From Bacteroidota bacterium (GTDB taxonomy: Bacteria > Bacteroidota > Ignavibacteria > UBA10030 > UBA8401): a stretch of 64,000 nucleotides of DNA. Shown piece by piece: positions 17,232-26,144 of the stretch (positions within the stretch are counted from its first letter, which is position 1; every line of letters starts with the position of its first letter). The stretch is from NCBI GenBank assembly GCA_035506275.1, contig DATJPT010000006.1, forward strand, positions 201,019-265,018. The letters are read 5' to 3'. The notes under the pieces were generated by a model. That model was given only the letters and a program-made list of their open reading frames with translations, had not been told where the DNA came from and searched no databases. Position numbers and translations under genes: made by a program.

Positions 17232-18077
17232 TTGGAAATATTTTTTCAGGAATTCGATCACCCGCGGCCATGCTTTTTCCGCAGCGCGAAGGTTCGCGCC
17301 GTCGCGTTCTCCCTGGGCTCTCAAGAACCCGTGTCCCGCCCCGTCATACATTTCGTGCTCGAATGTTCTCCCCAGCTGCTTCAGCTCTGCGGCGGCGGGG
17401 CCGACGGTTGCTCCGACTCTGGCGTCATCTCCGCCGTACAAGCCGAGGACGGGGACCTTAAGGTTCCTCAGCTGCGCCGAATCGGGGGAAGTTCCGTAAA
17501 AGACGATCGCAGCTTTCAGATCCGGCCTGTTGCAGGCGTAGGCAAAGCTTTGCCCGCCCCCCCAGCAGAACCCGACGGTGGAACATTCACGTTTTGCAGA
17601 AGGGAGCCGTACAGCAAACGCGCGCACGTAATCCAACCGCTTAAACGCCTCCTCGGTCGAAAGATCACGGATCAGCATCACCACCGAATCGCGGCTCGAG
17701 ACCGAAGCGCTTCCTTTGCCGTTCGGTCCGAACCCCGAAATGAGGTCGGGGGCGACCGCAATGTAACCTTCTTTTGCAAACTGGTCGGCAACAGCGCGGA
17801 TCCAATCGGTAAGCCCGAAGATCTCATGAATGATCAGCACGACGGGGGCGTTGTCTTTCCGCTCGGGGTAAGAAACCCACGTCCGAATGGAGGTCTTTCC
17901 ATCATAATAAATGTCGATCCATTCGCCGTGCCTTGGCGACTTGTCCAGTGCCGCACGGGCATTTTCCTCCCCCGGCGGCACCGAGGTATCGGTCTGCGGG
18001 GATTTTTCCTGCCCGAAGAGGACCGAGGAAAAAACCAGAACGAAAAGGAAGAGGGGCAAAGCATCTATTTTCCGCAT
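17229..18077 (-). CDS. Dienelactone-hydrolase-family protein, secreted
   Basis: The protein has 282 residues from the ATG at 18077, preceded by GGATG; a longer frame to 18134 lacks a ribosome site. A signal peptide covers residues 1 to about 21 (ends VLFGQ). The alpha/beta-hydrolase core shows the cysteine nucleophile in GFCWGGG, an aspartate in GLYGGDDARVG and a histidine in GAGHGF: the Cys-Asp-His triad of dienelactone hydrolases. These open lactone or ester bonds; the true substrate here is unknown. The signal peptide suggests a periplasmic enzyme. The stop codon lies in a tandemly duplicated 17-bp unit. Confidence 0.9.
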   Translation of the reverse strand: MRKIDALPLFLFVLVFSSVLFGQEKSPQTDTSVPPGEENARAALDKSPRHGEWIDIYYDGKTSIRTWVSYPERKDNAPVVLIIHEIFGLTDWIRAVADQFAKEGYIAVAPDLISGFGPNGKGSASVSSRDSVVMLIRDLSTEEAFKRLDYVRAFAVRLPSAKRECSTVGFCWGGGQSFAYACNRPDLKAAIVFYGTSPDSAQLRNLKVPVLGLYGGDDARVGATVGPAAAELKQLGRTFEHEMYDGAGHGFLRAQGERDGANLRAAEKAWPRVIEFLKKYFQ

Positions 18078-18220
18078 AGCTGCATCCTTCAATTGATTTA
18101 TTTGCTGTCGAAGATCGTAATCAAGGCAAATCAATATAAACGAAAACGGCGGAGGTTGTCAAGTTCACGTGGAGCGAAGTGCTGTTGCAGTTCCACATTT
18201 GAAGCGTTTGGGTAAGGGTA

Positions 18221-18312
18221 CTCTCGTTCCCGATCTCCGATTGGGAACGGAGTGAATATCTTCCCGAAAAATACGTTACCGAAGCCGCTCGCAAACTGAG
18301 TTTGGGAGCGAG
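18221..18312. repeat. Two related stem-loops
   Basis: The first (18221-18252) pairs CTCTCGTTCCCGATC with GATTGGGAACGGAG around a TCC loop. The second (18288-18312) pairs CTCGCAAACT with AGTTTGGGAGCGAG. Both follow the same layout (CTCG, then a core, then its complement, then CGAG) and look like copies of one dispersed palindromic family. No gene is seen between 18078 and 18350. Confidence 0.6.
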
Positions 18313-18350
18313 AGGCAAACTGTAACACTACCTGGAGCGACCGGCGGCGG

Positions 18351-19007
18351 TCAGACGAGCTTTTTCCGGTCACGCAATTCAGTCATTCCCCGTTCGACTT
18401 CTTCACGCGGAAGATTTCCTGCGGACAGGTCGGCATCTGCTTTGTTTGACAGTCTTTGGTAAAAGGAGAGCCCTTCTTCGATGAATTCAGGTTCCTTCTC
18501 TATAATAGTGAACAGTGCATCCTCCGCCTTGCCGTATTCATGCACGAGTTCGTAGTAATGAAAAAGTTTCCTGTTGATATGAACAGGCAGGTCGATAAAT
18601 TTCAACCGCTCCGTCACACTGTTTACGGCTGCTTGATGGTCTGCGTCGAGAGGAACTCCGTCGATCATAACCGATTCGGTGAGAAGGCTCAACGATTTTA
18701 TTCCGGCTTCATTGCTCTCCTCTTTTTTCCCCTGGAGGTCAAGGATCTCTGCCTCTTCCTTTAAAAGCCTTCCTGCCAGATAACATTTCAGACCGCCGAA
18801 TTCCCTGACCATTGTCAGCATTTCGATGATCTGTCCATCGGAAAGATTCCGGAAAATGTCAAGGTCGATGCTGAGGAGTGTTTTTGACGCGGTCCGGATC
18901 TCCTGAAGTGCGCGCGGAAAATCTTTTTTCCCCCTGTAGAAAACTATATCGATCAGCGCCTGCACGAGCATTTGGATCATCCTCATGATGTAGTCGCGCT
19001 CGATCAT
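18351..19007 (-). CDS. DUF6483-like helical hypothetical protein
   Basis: The protein has 218 residues. The opening MIERDYIMRMIQMLVQAL resembles the start of DUF6483 proteins. The rest is helical and TPR-like in feel (NRKLFHYYELVHEYGKAEDALFTIIEK). There is no signal peptide, membrane segment or catalytic motif. I infer a cytoplasmic adaptor or scaffold of unknown role; the family call is from memory of the N-terminal pattern and needs a profile search. It stands alone, with 210-220 bases of palindrome-containing intergenic sequence on each side. Confidence 0.6.
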   Translation of the reverse strand: MIERDYIMRMIQMLVQALIDIVFYRGKKDFPRALQEIRTASKTLLSIDLDIFRNLSDGQIIEMLTMVREFGGLKCYLAGRLLKEEAEILDLQGKKEESNEAGIKSLSLLTESVMIDGVPLDADHQAAVNSVTERLKFIDLPVHINRKLFHYYELVHEYGKAEDALFTIIEKEPEFIEEGLSFYQRLSNKADADLSAGNLPREEVERGMTELRDRKKLV

Positions 19008-19122
19008 ACCGTTGACCTATCGTTGGAAAGAAGTGCAGGAAAGTTAGAAAGAATTGGAAACGGAAGCAACGAGGGGGGATCTTGTGTTCGTCGCACAAGA
19101 ATTTTTGCCTGACCGGCGAGCA

Positions 19123-19142
19123 GTCAGACAAGAATGTCTGAC
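19123..19142. repeat. Perfect palindrome GTCAGACA-AGAA-TGTCTGAC
   Basis: An 8-bp perfect inverted repeat with a 4-base loop, in the intergenic region between the DUF6483-like start (19007) and the DUF5916 stop (19227). It looks like one copy of a small dispersed palindromic family. No T-tract follows, so it is unlikely to be a terminator. Confidence 0.6.
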
Positions 19143-19226
19143 CTACGAACGCATTCTCTATTTCAGCACCTCCGGGAGCTGCGAGGGGAATGGCTTCATC
19201 ATCAGAAACCGTCCCCTCGCAGCGCA

Positions 19227-21890
19227 TCACACGCTGAACCAGTAAGAGAATTTCACAAGAAAAATATTATCGGCCACCGTGTCGAAAAGCCGGTTGACGG
19301 AATTTCCAAACTGGAAATCTCCGTCGTAGTTCGTCTGGTTGAACCGGCTTTGCGTCCAGACAAAATAGACGACCGAACCGGGGACAAATTCCCACCGCAG
19401 GACCGCGTTCCCCCGGAGGGATTTTGTATTGAAGTCGGGGTTGGCAAAGCTGATCGGCGCGGCCGGGCCCGGGCCGTCCGGGTCAACGGTGTAAGAAACT
19501 GACCCGTCCGCGGCTTTGGTTTCCGCGAGTGTCGATGAGCCGGTTCCGTACACCGCGAAATCAAACGAACGCGGACGGGCCAGTTCCTTGAAGTTTGTGT
19601 AATTGCCCGACGAAATGAGAGGCTGCAGGAAGAGCTGCAGGCTCAGCGTCGGCGTGAACGTCCAATCGACCCTGATGTTTGCCGACAATGTCTTCTGGTC
19701 GAGGTTCGCAAAGACATACCGCCCGCCGTACGTCGCCGCTGCCGTCGGGTCGGTCACCGACGTCACCCACTGCGCCGCTTCAAGATCGCGGTCGAGCGTC
19801 GGAGCGACGCTGACCGAGATGTTGGCCGCCGGCCTCCACGTTAGGCTCGCATATTCCTGCACGTCTCTCTGCCATCCGGATTGGTAGGTATACGCGCTGA
19901 CCTCCGCCTGAAAGGTCTTTCTGCTGTCCGAACTGGCATCGACGGAAACCTGGTATCCGGGGGGATTGAGCGTCAAGGGACCGCCTCGAGTCCTGAAATT
20001 GTTGAACGTCTGCGGATTGTAGGCGAGGTTCCAGTTAAAACTGTAATAATTAAGGAACTGGAGATTGCCGTACTCGAACGCTCCGCGCCATGTGACGGCC
20101 CCGCCGTAATCGAAATTTTGAAACACCGCTCCGCCGATCTCCGCATACCGGAACACTTTGCCCGGATCGCTCCATGAATATCCTCCGCCGGCGTGCATGT
20201 TGATGATATCGGAACGGGACTGGAATCCAAGATCGTCGACGTCGAAACTCGGGCTGAGGATGCCGATCGCCGAATTGGAAAAGAAATTCCCTTTGTTCTT
20301 GTTCAGCGATAACCGGAGTCCGTATCCGTTCATCGAATTGAGCGAGCTGTCGACCCCGAGGTACGGAGCGTCGGGGCGCTGGAAGTAATGCTGTGAATTG
20401 CTCTGGAGAGTGATCATGCGCTCCCGGTCGCCGGCAACACGGGACACGCCGGTCCATCCGCTCACGACCCATACTTTGTCAGCATCCAGAAAAGTCCACC
20501 CATCAACACCGAATACTTCGCTGTTGCTGTTCACGTCGTCGCGGACGCTCGTCTGCGAAAAATCCCTTGCCGCGATCGTCGAAATGAACCCGAGTCCCTG
20601 GTGCCCGTCGTTGAAATCTTTCTGCGCCCGCAAAATGCCGTAGTATGCAGCGGGCTCGACTTCCCAGCGGAAATTGTGTCCCCCGGTATCGACGTCGGCC
20701 ATCTCGCGCGATGTGACCGCCTGGATGCCGCCGATGTTCCATCCATCGATGACCTTGCCCGTGATCTTCGCCGCTCCGATGATATGTGTTCCTTCGGGGA
20801 CATCGGTGAAGTCGGCATTATCGGGGAGGCTTCCTTGCGGAGATCTGCCGATTCTCCGGCTGTAAAAAATGGTGGGGGACGGCCAGTTGAAGCTCCAATA
20901 ATTCCTCGACCCCCCCTGCCCAAAATTAAATACCGTCGCACCTTCGAGGAAGAACGGCCTCTTCTCGTCAAAGTACGTCTCAACATCGCTCAAGTTCACG
21001 ACGGCGGGGTCGACTTCGACCTGGCCGAAATCGGGGTTCACCGTGGCATTCAATGTTAAATTGTTTCCAAGCCCGACCTTGACGTCCGCTCCCACATTTT
21101 GCGAGTACCGCGAGCCGTCGTTGAACGGATCGCCAGTGGGAAAATGTGTGTAATCCCCTTTGCCGGTGATATACGGCAGCAGTTCAACGCGTCCGGGCGG
21201 GTTGATGTCCTCTAATCCAACCAGATCGGCGAACCGCGATACATAGCCGCTCTGGCTCCTCGGCGTGTAAACCAGGCAATCAGTCTCATGCCTGCGGCCT
21301 ATGTCTCGCTGAAAATTGATCCCCCAAATGAGATTTTTCTCATCCTTGAATCGAAGCTGCGAGAACGGGATGCGGATCTCAGCGGTCCACCCTTGATCAT
21401 CGATGTGCGTTTTCCCTTCCCATACGCCGTCCCAGGATAGGTCATTCCAGTCATCGTTGTACATGACTCCGTCGATGACAGAACCGCCAGCGCTCAACGC
21501 AAAGAGATTGCCCGTCCGCTGGTCATGATAACCGTCGATGAAAACGCCGACCCAATCGGCAACCGGGTATTGATCCCGGCGGCTGAGGATCGGCATGATA
21601 GAATCGGGCGAGGCGTCGTACATTCGCGCCCCGATGTAGATCGCGGCATCGTCGTACGCAACGCGCACCTCCGTCCGCTGCGTTCCGGGAGCTCCCTGGT
21701 CAGGATCGCTCTGTTTGAAATCGGTGAAGGCAAAGTCGTTATGCCAGACCGATTCCGAAAGGATCCCGTCGATGACGATCGGCTCCTGAAGCCGCACGGC
21801 ATGGACCTGAATTTTATGCACTGTCGTTGTATCCGCTGAATTCGCTTTCACGATAACGCAACAGAATAAAAGGCAGAGGAGTGGTTTCAT
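19227..21890 (-). CDS. DUF5916 outer-membrane protein with CBM9-like N-terminus
   Basis: The protein has 887 residues from the ATG at 21890; the frame extends to 22037 but a signal peptide starts only at 21890. After cleavage near residue 20, residues about 30-220 form a carbohydrate-binding family 9-like domain (PIVIDGILSESVW, FVGVFIDGY-like segments, GWTAEIRIPFSQLRF). The rest is the DUF5916 region: ELLPYITGKGDY, VGADVKVGLGNNLTLNATVNPDFGQVEVDP (residues about 290-325), DEKRPFFLEGATVF, then many amphipathic strands, ending SYWFSV. It is likely an outer-membrane beta-barrel that binds or passes glycans; that is inference. A long solo gene. Confidence 0.9.
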   Translation of the reverse strand: MKPLLCLLFCCVIVKANSADTTTVHKIQVHAVRLQEPIVIDGILSESVWHNDFAFTDFKQSDPDQGAPGTQRTEVRVAYDDAAIYIGARMYDASPDSIMPILSRRDQYPVADWVGVFIDGYHDQRTGNLFALSAGGSVIDGVMYNDDWNDLSWDGVWEGKTHIDDQGWTAEIRIPFSQLRFKDEKNLIWGINFQRDIGRRHETDCLVYTPRSQSGYVSRFADLVGLEDINPPGRVELLPYITGKGDYTHFPTGDPFNDGSRYSQNVGADVKVGLGNNLTLNATVNPDFGQVEVDPAVVNLSDVETYFDEKRPFFLEGATVFNFGQGGSRNYWSFNWPSPTIFYSRRIGRSPQGSLPDNADFTDVPEGTHIIGAAKITGKVIDGWNIGGIQAVTSREMADVDTGGHNFRWEVEPAAYYGILRAQKDFNDGHQGLGFISTIAARDFSQTSVRDDVNSNSEVFGVDGWTFLDADKVWVVSGWTGVSRVAGDRERMITLQSNSQHYFQRPDAPYLGVDSSLNSMNGYGLRLSLNKNKGNFFSNSAIGILSPSFDVDDLGFQSRSDIINMHAGGGYSWSDPGKVFRYAEIGGAVFQNFDYGGAVTWRGAFEYGNLQFLNYYSFNWNLAYNPQTFNNFRTRGGPLTLNPPGYQVSVDASSDSRKTFQAEVSAYTYQSGWQRDVQEYASLTWRPAANISVSVAPTLDRDLEAAQWVTSVTDPTAAATYGGRYVFANLDQKTLSANIRVDWTFTPTLSLQLFLQPLISSGNYTNFKELARPRSFDFAVYGTGSSTLAETKAADGSVSYTVDPDGPGPAAPISFANPDFNTKSLRGNAVLRWEFVPGSVVYFVWTQSRFNQTNYDGDFQFGNSVNRLFDTVADNIFLVKFSYWFSV

Positions 21891-22070
21891 GAGGAGCCTT
21901 TTGGGGTTTGACCGCGTATGCTCCGCATCTTGCGATGCGGAAAGAGAAGTACCCTTGAGAAAATAAACGGCGTGCGAAGAAAATTGTTTCAAAAAGTTAG
22001 ACTTGGCATCGCGGAAAAAAGATGGGGAGAAAAACAAATTGAAACTTTATAAGGAGGGGTTTTAAACAAA

Positions 22071-22098
22071 AGGCCGTCATCGTCCTGATGACGGCCTT
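22071..22098 (-). terminator. Rho-independent terminator of the DUF4097 operon
   Basis: A stem of AGGCCGTCATC and its exact complement around a short loop (22071-22098). On the minus strand it is followed by TTTTGTTT. It lies about 42 bases after the stop of the DUF4097 gene. Confidence 0.8.
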
Positions 22099-22139
22099 CG
22101 TTCTTCTGGGTTATCCCGCGTGAACTACCCCCCGGTCTT

Positions 22140-23237
22140 TTATTTCCCGAGCCTTCTGATCTCGATATTCCCGTTGGTTGTTTCGAGCGTGATCCGATCG
22201 CCGCCGCCGTTCAACTGATAGACGGCATGAATCTCCTGTTCATGTTTATCGGTGGTCTTCAACTCCTCCTTGAAATCGGAATGGATGTCGTATTCATCTT
22301 CATGGCGCATCCATCCGCCGCGAAGCCTGATCGTTGCATCGATCGTCGCTTTCGCCGTCGAAGGAACCGAGAGGACCACGTTCCCGCCGGATGAGCGGAG
22401 TTCGCTTGGACCTTTTCCGCTTGGAATCAATTCTGCCTCGACGTCGCCGCCGGCGGTCTTCGCGTCGATCGAACCGGTGATATTCTGGAGCCGGACATTG
22501 CCGCCGGCTGTTTTCGCTTCGACCGTGCCGCTGGCGCTGCTCAGGTCGATATCGCCGCCGGCCGTCCGGAGCGAAGCGTTTCCGGAAACTTTCCCTACCT
22601 TCACTTCTCCCCCCGACGTAGAGAGAATGGCGTCGCCGCCGACATCGCCTACTTCAACATCTCCTCCGGCCGTCGAAGCCTTCAGCGATTTTCCCACTTT
22701 CTCGACCCTGATCTCTCCGCCGGACGTTTTGACATCGGCCTCGCCGCTGACGGTGCCGAGCCAGATATCGCCGCCGGAGGTTTTCAGGTCCGTCGTTCCC
22801 TCAATATCGGCCGTCCGGATGTCCCCGCCGGACGTCGAGCCGGTCAACTTTCCCTTCATCGATCCGCGGACATCGATATTCCCTCCCGACGTGCGGACGT
22901 CGGCGTCGAACTGGGCGGGGAGGCTGATCTTGAACAGCACGTCGCCGGACCAATTCCACCGCGGGCGGTAATCAATGCGCACGGTGTTCCCGGACTGCGT
23001 CATCTTCACATAATCCATGTCCTCTTCGTCGATGCCGTCGACGACAACGTTGACCTCATCCTTGTCCCAGGTGTTCAGCTGGATGTCGCCGCCGCTGATG
23101 TTGACCTCGAGCTGCCCCCCTTTTGTGACGGTGAACGTCTTTGCTTCCTTACTTTCTTCGCCGCCGCGGACCGCGGCGTATGAATTCGCCGAGGCGAGAA
23201 TGAGCGCGCTCAGCGCTATGGTGAATAGTGTTTTCAT
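22140..23237 (-). CDS. DUF4097-family beta-helix-like putative adhesin
   Basis: The protein has 365 residues. A signal peptide covers residues 1-22. The body is a ladder of about eleven units, each with (S/A)GG(D/E/N)(I/V) at 16-21 residue spacing (for example SGGDIRT, SGGEIRV, AGGDVEV, AGGDIDL), the mark of DUF4097/DUF2807 right-handed beta-helices. It ends in EIRRLGK. It is the last gene of a cassette: ECF sigma factor, anti-sigma/HEAT protein, then this gene, which overlaps the anti-sigma gene by 4 bases. A strong terminator follows. Its role in envelope stress is inferred from this context. Confidence 0.9.
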   Translation of the reverse strand: MKTLFTIALSALILASANSYAAVRGGEESKEAKTFTVTKGGQLEVNISGGDIQLNTWDKDEVNVVVDGIDEEDMDYVKMTQSGNTVRIDYRPRWNWSGDVLFKISLPAQFDADVRTSGGNIDVRGSMKGKLTGSTSGGDIRTADIEGTTDLKTSGGDIWLGTVSGEADVKTSGGEIRVEKVGKSLKASTAGGDVEVGDVGGDAILSTSGGEVKVGKVSGNASLRTAGGDIDLSSASGTVEAKTAGGNVRLQNITGSIDAKTAGGDVEAELIPSGKGPSELRSSGGNVVLSVPSTAKATIDATIRLRGGWMRHEDEYDIHSDFKEELKTTDKHEQEIHAVYQLNGGGDRITLETTNGNIEIRRLGK

Positions 23238-24232
23238 CGGTGTTCAACCTCCTCCATGACGGTTCGCGCTTGACGGCGAACGTAGTTATTGTTGTCTGAT
23301 GCCATTTTCTTCTTGATGATGCCGAGAATGTCCGGATCAAAGCGATGCCCGTCCACGCTTGCCGCCGCGAGGCCGTTGATCGCCGCGATGCGCATCCCGG
23401 AGTTCTTGTCGTGCGTTAGAGTATAGACCAATGCCTGTTTGATGTCGTCGTCGAGCGGTTGCCTTAGCAGCACGCGCAGCGCCTCTTGCCGGACTCCGGG
23501 GTTCGCATCCCCTTTGAGCGCCGAGAGAAGCGCGGCTTTCACCTCCGGGTCAAGGTTCTTTTGCCCGGAGCTTTGCGATGAAATTGCATTGACCGTCTGA
23601 AGCCGCACACCCGGATTTTCTTCGTTCACGAGCGCGCGGGCGAGGACTTTCTGCACCTTTTCGTCATTGATGTTTCCGCGGACGTGCACCGGCGTCACGG
23701 CATCGAAGGTGAATTCGACAGAGCCGTCTTTTCCTCCGGCGTCGATCAGGTGAAGGTCGGACGTTCTGGTATTTCCCTGGGTGAATGACTCCGCGGCATT
23801 GCCGGACAGCACCGCCTGTTCGACGGCCGGCGTTTCGAGGGGAATCGCCTTCATTTCCATTTGCGGCCGGGAAAAGACCGCATAGCCGATGAGAATGCCG
23901 AGCGCAGCCATGGTGATTCCCCCAAAGGCAGTTTTATATTCCCGAACTAAAAGATCCCTGACCGCCTCGACGATCCCATCCCACACAGATCTCTTCAGCC
24001 GGTATTCGAGCAGGGACGAGTGTAATTGCCGGCGCGCTTCCTGGAGGAGCCGGCCCGACACTTCCACCGGCGGATTTCCGGCAATGACCGATCGAAATTT
24101 CCCGAGCTCTTTCAATTCAGCCCTGCACTCCGCGCATCCGCTCAGGTGTTCCTGGAGCAGCTCCTTCGCGTCGCCGTCCAGCTCATCGATCACCGACAGG
24201 TGAAGCCATTCCTTAAACTGTGCATGTCGCAT
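23234..24232 (-). CDS. Anti-sigma factor with zinc-finger, TM helix and HEAT repeats
   Basis: The protein has 332 residues. The N-terminus has the zinc-binding anti-sigma motif H29-x3-C33-x2-C36 (EHLSGCAEC). A membrane helix lies at about 104-122 (TMAALGILIGYAVF). The periplasmic part carries HEAT-like repeats at about 195-330 (NEENPGVRLQTVNAI, GDANPGVRQEALRVLL, DKNSGMRIAAINGLA, DNNNYVRRQARTVM). The N-terminal domain should hold the ECF sigma factor encoded 12 bases upstream, released on an envelope signal; the HEAT part may sense or bind a partner. Fusing HEAT repeats to a zinc-finger anti-sigma domain is less common. Confidence 0.88.
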   Translation of the reverse strand: MRHAQFKEWLHLSVIDELDGDAKELLQEHLSGCAECRAELKELGKFRSVIAGNPPVEVSGRLLQEARRQLHSSLLEYRLKRSVWDGIVEAVRDLLVREYKTAFGGITMAALGILIGYAVFSRPQMEMKAIPLETPAVEQAVLSGNAAESFTQGNTRTSDLHLIDAGGKDGSVEFTFDAVTPVHVRGNINDEKVQKVLARALVNEENPGVRLQTVNAISSQSSGQKNLDPEVKAALLSALKGDANPGVRQEALRVLLRQPLDDDIKQALVYTLTHDKNSGMRIAAINGLAAASVDGHRFDPDILGIIKKKMASDNNNYVRRQARTVMEEVEHR

Positions 24233-24244
24233 CGTGTTGTCCCT

Positions 24245-24823
24245 TCATTCAAAAACATCTTTCAGCCTCTCTCTCATCCGCTGGGTTGCCGTGAAGAGAT
24301 GTTTTTTCACCGTCCCTTCAGTGCACTGCATCACCACGGCAATCTCCCTCAACTTCAACCCCTGATAATGCTTCAGCGTAAAGACCATTTTTTGCTGCGG
24401 CGAAAGAGCATCCATCGCATCCTGCACGTGCCCGGATATTTCACCGTCTATGACGCGCTGGTCCGGGAGCGGATCGCCGGACACTGCTATATTCGCCGGG
24501 TGCGGCTCTCCTTCATTCTCCTCGCGGTCGTCGTCCAGGGACACATGCGCCTGCTTTTTCCTTCTCGACCGGTGCGTCAGGCAGACGTTCGTCGTGATCC
24601 GGTAGAGCCACGTCGCGAACTCGCTCTGCATTTTGAACCGGCGCAGCCCCTGGTAGACGCGAAGGAAGACCTCCTGGTAGATGTCCTTCGCGTCGTCGGA
24701 GTTCCGGACAAAGCGGGCGGCAATGGTCAGCACCTCTTTGTCGTACCGGAACACGAGCTGCTCGAAGGAGGAAAAATCGCCGCGCTGTGCTTTTTGAATA
24801 AGTTCGATATCGTCTGGCGCCAT
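24245..24823 (-). CDS. ECF-type RNA polymerase sigma factor
   Basis: The protein has 192 residues. Region 2 is clear (FEQLVFRYDKEVLTIAARFV, then DDAKDIYQEVFLRVYQGL and FATWLYRITTNVCL), and region 4 is LSPQQKMVFTLKHYQGLKLR followed by EIAVVMQCTEGTVKKHLF (residues about 135-175). It is an RpoE-like sigma that directs polymerase to its own promoters when freed from the anti-sigma factor encoded next (gap 12 bases). Regions 1 and 3 are absent, as expected. It is the first gene of the three-gene cassette and may regulate it. Confidence 0.95.
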   Translation of the reverse strand: MAPDDIELIQKAQRGDFSSFEQLVFRYDKEVLTIAARFVRNSDDAKDIYQEVFLRVYQGLRRFKMQSEFATWLYRITTNVCLTHRSRRKKQAHVSLDDDREENEGEPHPANIAVSGDPLPDQRVIDGEISGHVQDAMDALSPQQKMVFTLKHYQGLKLREIAVVMQCTEGTVKKHLFTATQRMRERLKDVFE

Positions 24824-24893
24824 AGGGTATCGTGCTTATGAAGTTAGACTGCGGGATGAAAAAATAGTTGGGGGCGCAGAGAGGCCGCGGGCG

Positions 24894-25118
24894 CTAAAAA
24901 ATGCTCCGAAGGAGGAGCAAAAAGCCGAAGATCGCCAGCGGGATGCCGATCGGGGCTGCAACCATGGTAACGGAGAGCGTAATCCCGATGACCATGAATG
25001 CCAGCCCGGCAACGGCGGCAATAATGCGTCCGGTCAGCCTCATCACGAAACTGAAGAGGGACCAGAGGAGGGCAAAGGGGAGCAATAACAGTGGTGTCTT
25101 TTTGTGCTGGGCATTCAT
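24894..25118 (-). CDS. Small membrane protein, two TM helices
   Basis: The protein has 74 residues from the ATG at 25118, preceded by AAAGGA about 9 bases away; an in-frame ATG at 25157 would add an unlikely N-terminus. Two hydrophobic segments are visible (about residues 12-40 and 43-72), with GLAFMVIGITLSVTMV, then APIGIPLAIFGFLLLL. No family is recognised with confidence; it is reminiscent of PGPGW-type transmembrane proteins. It lies upstream of the ECF sigma gene with 70 bases between them, so co-transcription is possible. Confidence 0.65.
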   Translation of the reverse strand: MNAQHKKTPLLLLPFALLWSLFSFVMRLTGRIIAAVAGLAFMVIGITLSVTMVAAPIGIPLAIFGFLLLLRSIF

Positions 25119-25217
25119 GACAGTTTCCTTTCCGTGTGGGGAAAAATGTAAAGACAATTCGAGTGGAGTGCAACAAAAAACAGTGATGGCTCTCTTGGCT
25201 TGACCAGCGCGAAACCA

Positions 25218-25312
25218 AGGGGTTCACCCTGAGCGAAGCCGCGACGATCTCTTTCTCGAAAAGGAGTCCTGTGGGGAAAGGATGAGCCGTCGCGGCGGAG
25301 TCGAAGGGCCGA
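25218..25312. repeat. Dispersed CCCTGAGC/GTCGAAGGG repeat with internal palindromic insert
   Basis: The ends read TTCACCCTGAGCGAAG and GGAGTCGAAGGGC, the same ends as the repeats near 49762, 49973 and 62408. About 56 bases lie between them, bounded by inverted CGCGACG and CGTCGCG, as if a palindrome-ended piece had been inserted. Confidence 0.5.
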
Positions 25313-25368
25313 GTGTGTCCTGCACCCCTCACGCCGGACATCTCTTCAAAAGACCCCACAAACAAAAA

Positions 25369-25402
25369 AGCGGAGCGCCCAAAAGATCGGGGCGCTCCGC
25401 TT
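25369..25402 (-). terminator. Rho-independent terminator
   Basis: A perfect 11-12-bp stem (GCGGAGCGCCC with its complement), loop AAAAGATC on the plus strand. On the minus strand a run of six T follows. It lies 27 bases after the stop of the secreted gene at 25429. Confidence 0.9.
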
Positions 25403-25428
25403 CCGGACGGACACGGAGGTCGGGTTTA

Positions 25429-25839
25429 TTAGTCCGTCCGCGAGCTGTAGATTCTTTGGTGAAGCTGTGTCTCGACCGACTCGAAGAACTCTTTTTCGGA
25501 GTACACGTTCACGCTGCCGGCAAACCATGCCGGGTTGTCGAACACATTCGAGGCGAGGTATGCTTTGTAACGGACCGAAGGGGTCCCGGCATGAACCATC
25601 AGGCTGTCGACCACTTCCCGTGCTTCTCCCACCGTGCAGCCGGGGTAGAGGATGCCGATTTGAGCCATCTGCTTGATCGCCGATTCGGTCAATCCCTGAT
25701 TCTCGGACCGCAAGGCGATGACCAGATTCACCATTGCTTTATTGACTTTGTGTTCCGATGTGGAAAGAGCTTGTGCCATAGCTCCTGTGTAGGCTGCCGC
25801 CGTCAATATCGCTGCTGCTATCATTGTGTGCTTTTTCAT
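25429..25839 (-). CDS. Small secreted helical hypothetical protein
   Basis: The protein has 136 residues from the ATG at 25839, preceded by GGAGGAAG; the longer frame to 25959 has no ribosome site. A signal peptide covers residues 1-23 (ends GAMAQ). The mature part is helical (VNLVIALRSENQGLTESAI, GCTVGEAREVVDSLMVHAG). No known family. It stands alone, ends in a strong terminator and has the three-unit direct repeat at 25934-25963 about 95 bp upstream, suggesting tight regulation by a two-component system. Confidence 0.8.
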   Translation of the reverse strand: MKKHTMIAAAILTAAAYTGAMAQALSTSEHKVNKAMVNLVIALRSENQGLTESAIKQMAQIGILYPGCTVGEAREVVDSLMVHAGTPSVRYKAYLASNVFDNPAWFAGSVNVYSEKEFFESVETQLHQRIYSSRTD

Positions 25840-25933
25840 GACTTCCTCCGTTGTAAGATGTGGTGTTCGTTGTGGATCGATTTCTTTTTTCAACTCTATG
25901 AACGATGCCGCACAGTAAAAGATGTCTCGGATG

Positions 25934-25963
25934 CGTAAAGAGTTGTCACGAATTGTCACGGGA
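25934..25963 (-). promoter_or_regulatory. Three-unit direct repeat, 10-bp period (putative response-regulator site)
   Basis: On the plus strand, units start at 25934 (CGTAAAGAGT), 25944 (TGTCACGAAT) and 25954 (TGTCACGGGA), 10 bases apart. The site lies 95 bp before the ATG at 25839. Its unit types match those of the site at 27727-27756. Confidence 0.55.
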
Positions 25964-26144
25964 TAAAACTCAACGTGCAGCCGTCAAGGATCGACGAGCC
26001 GCACGCAAAGAAGGAAAACAACAAACCGAAGCGACGCTGCTGCACCTCTGCGAGTCGCAGCTTCATCGAGCGGCCGCCCGCAGCCGCCTTTCTGCGGAAA
26101 ACGCGACCGTCATGATCCGCGACTGGTTATGCAGTGGTCCTCAG

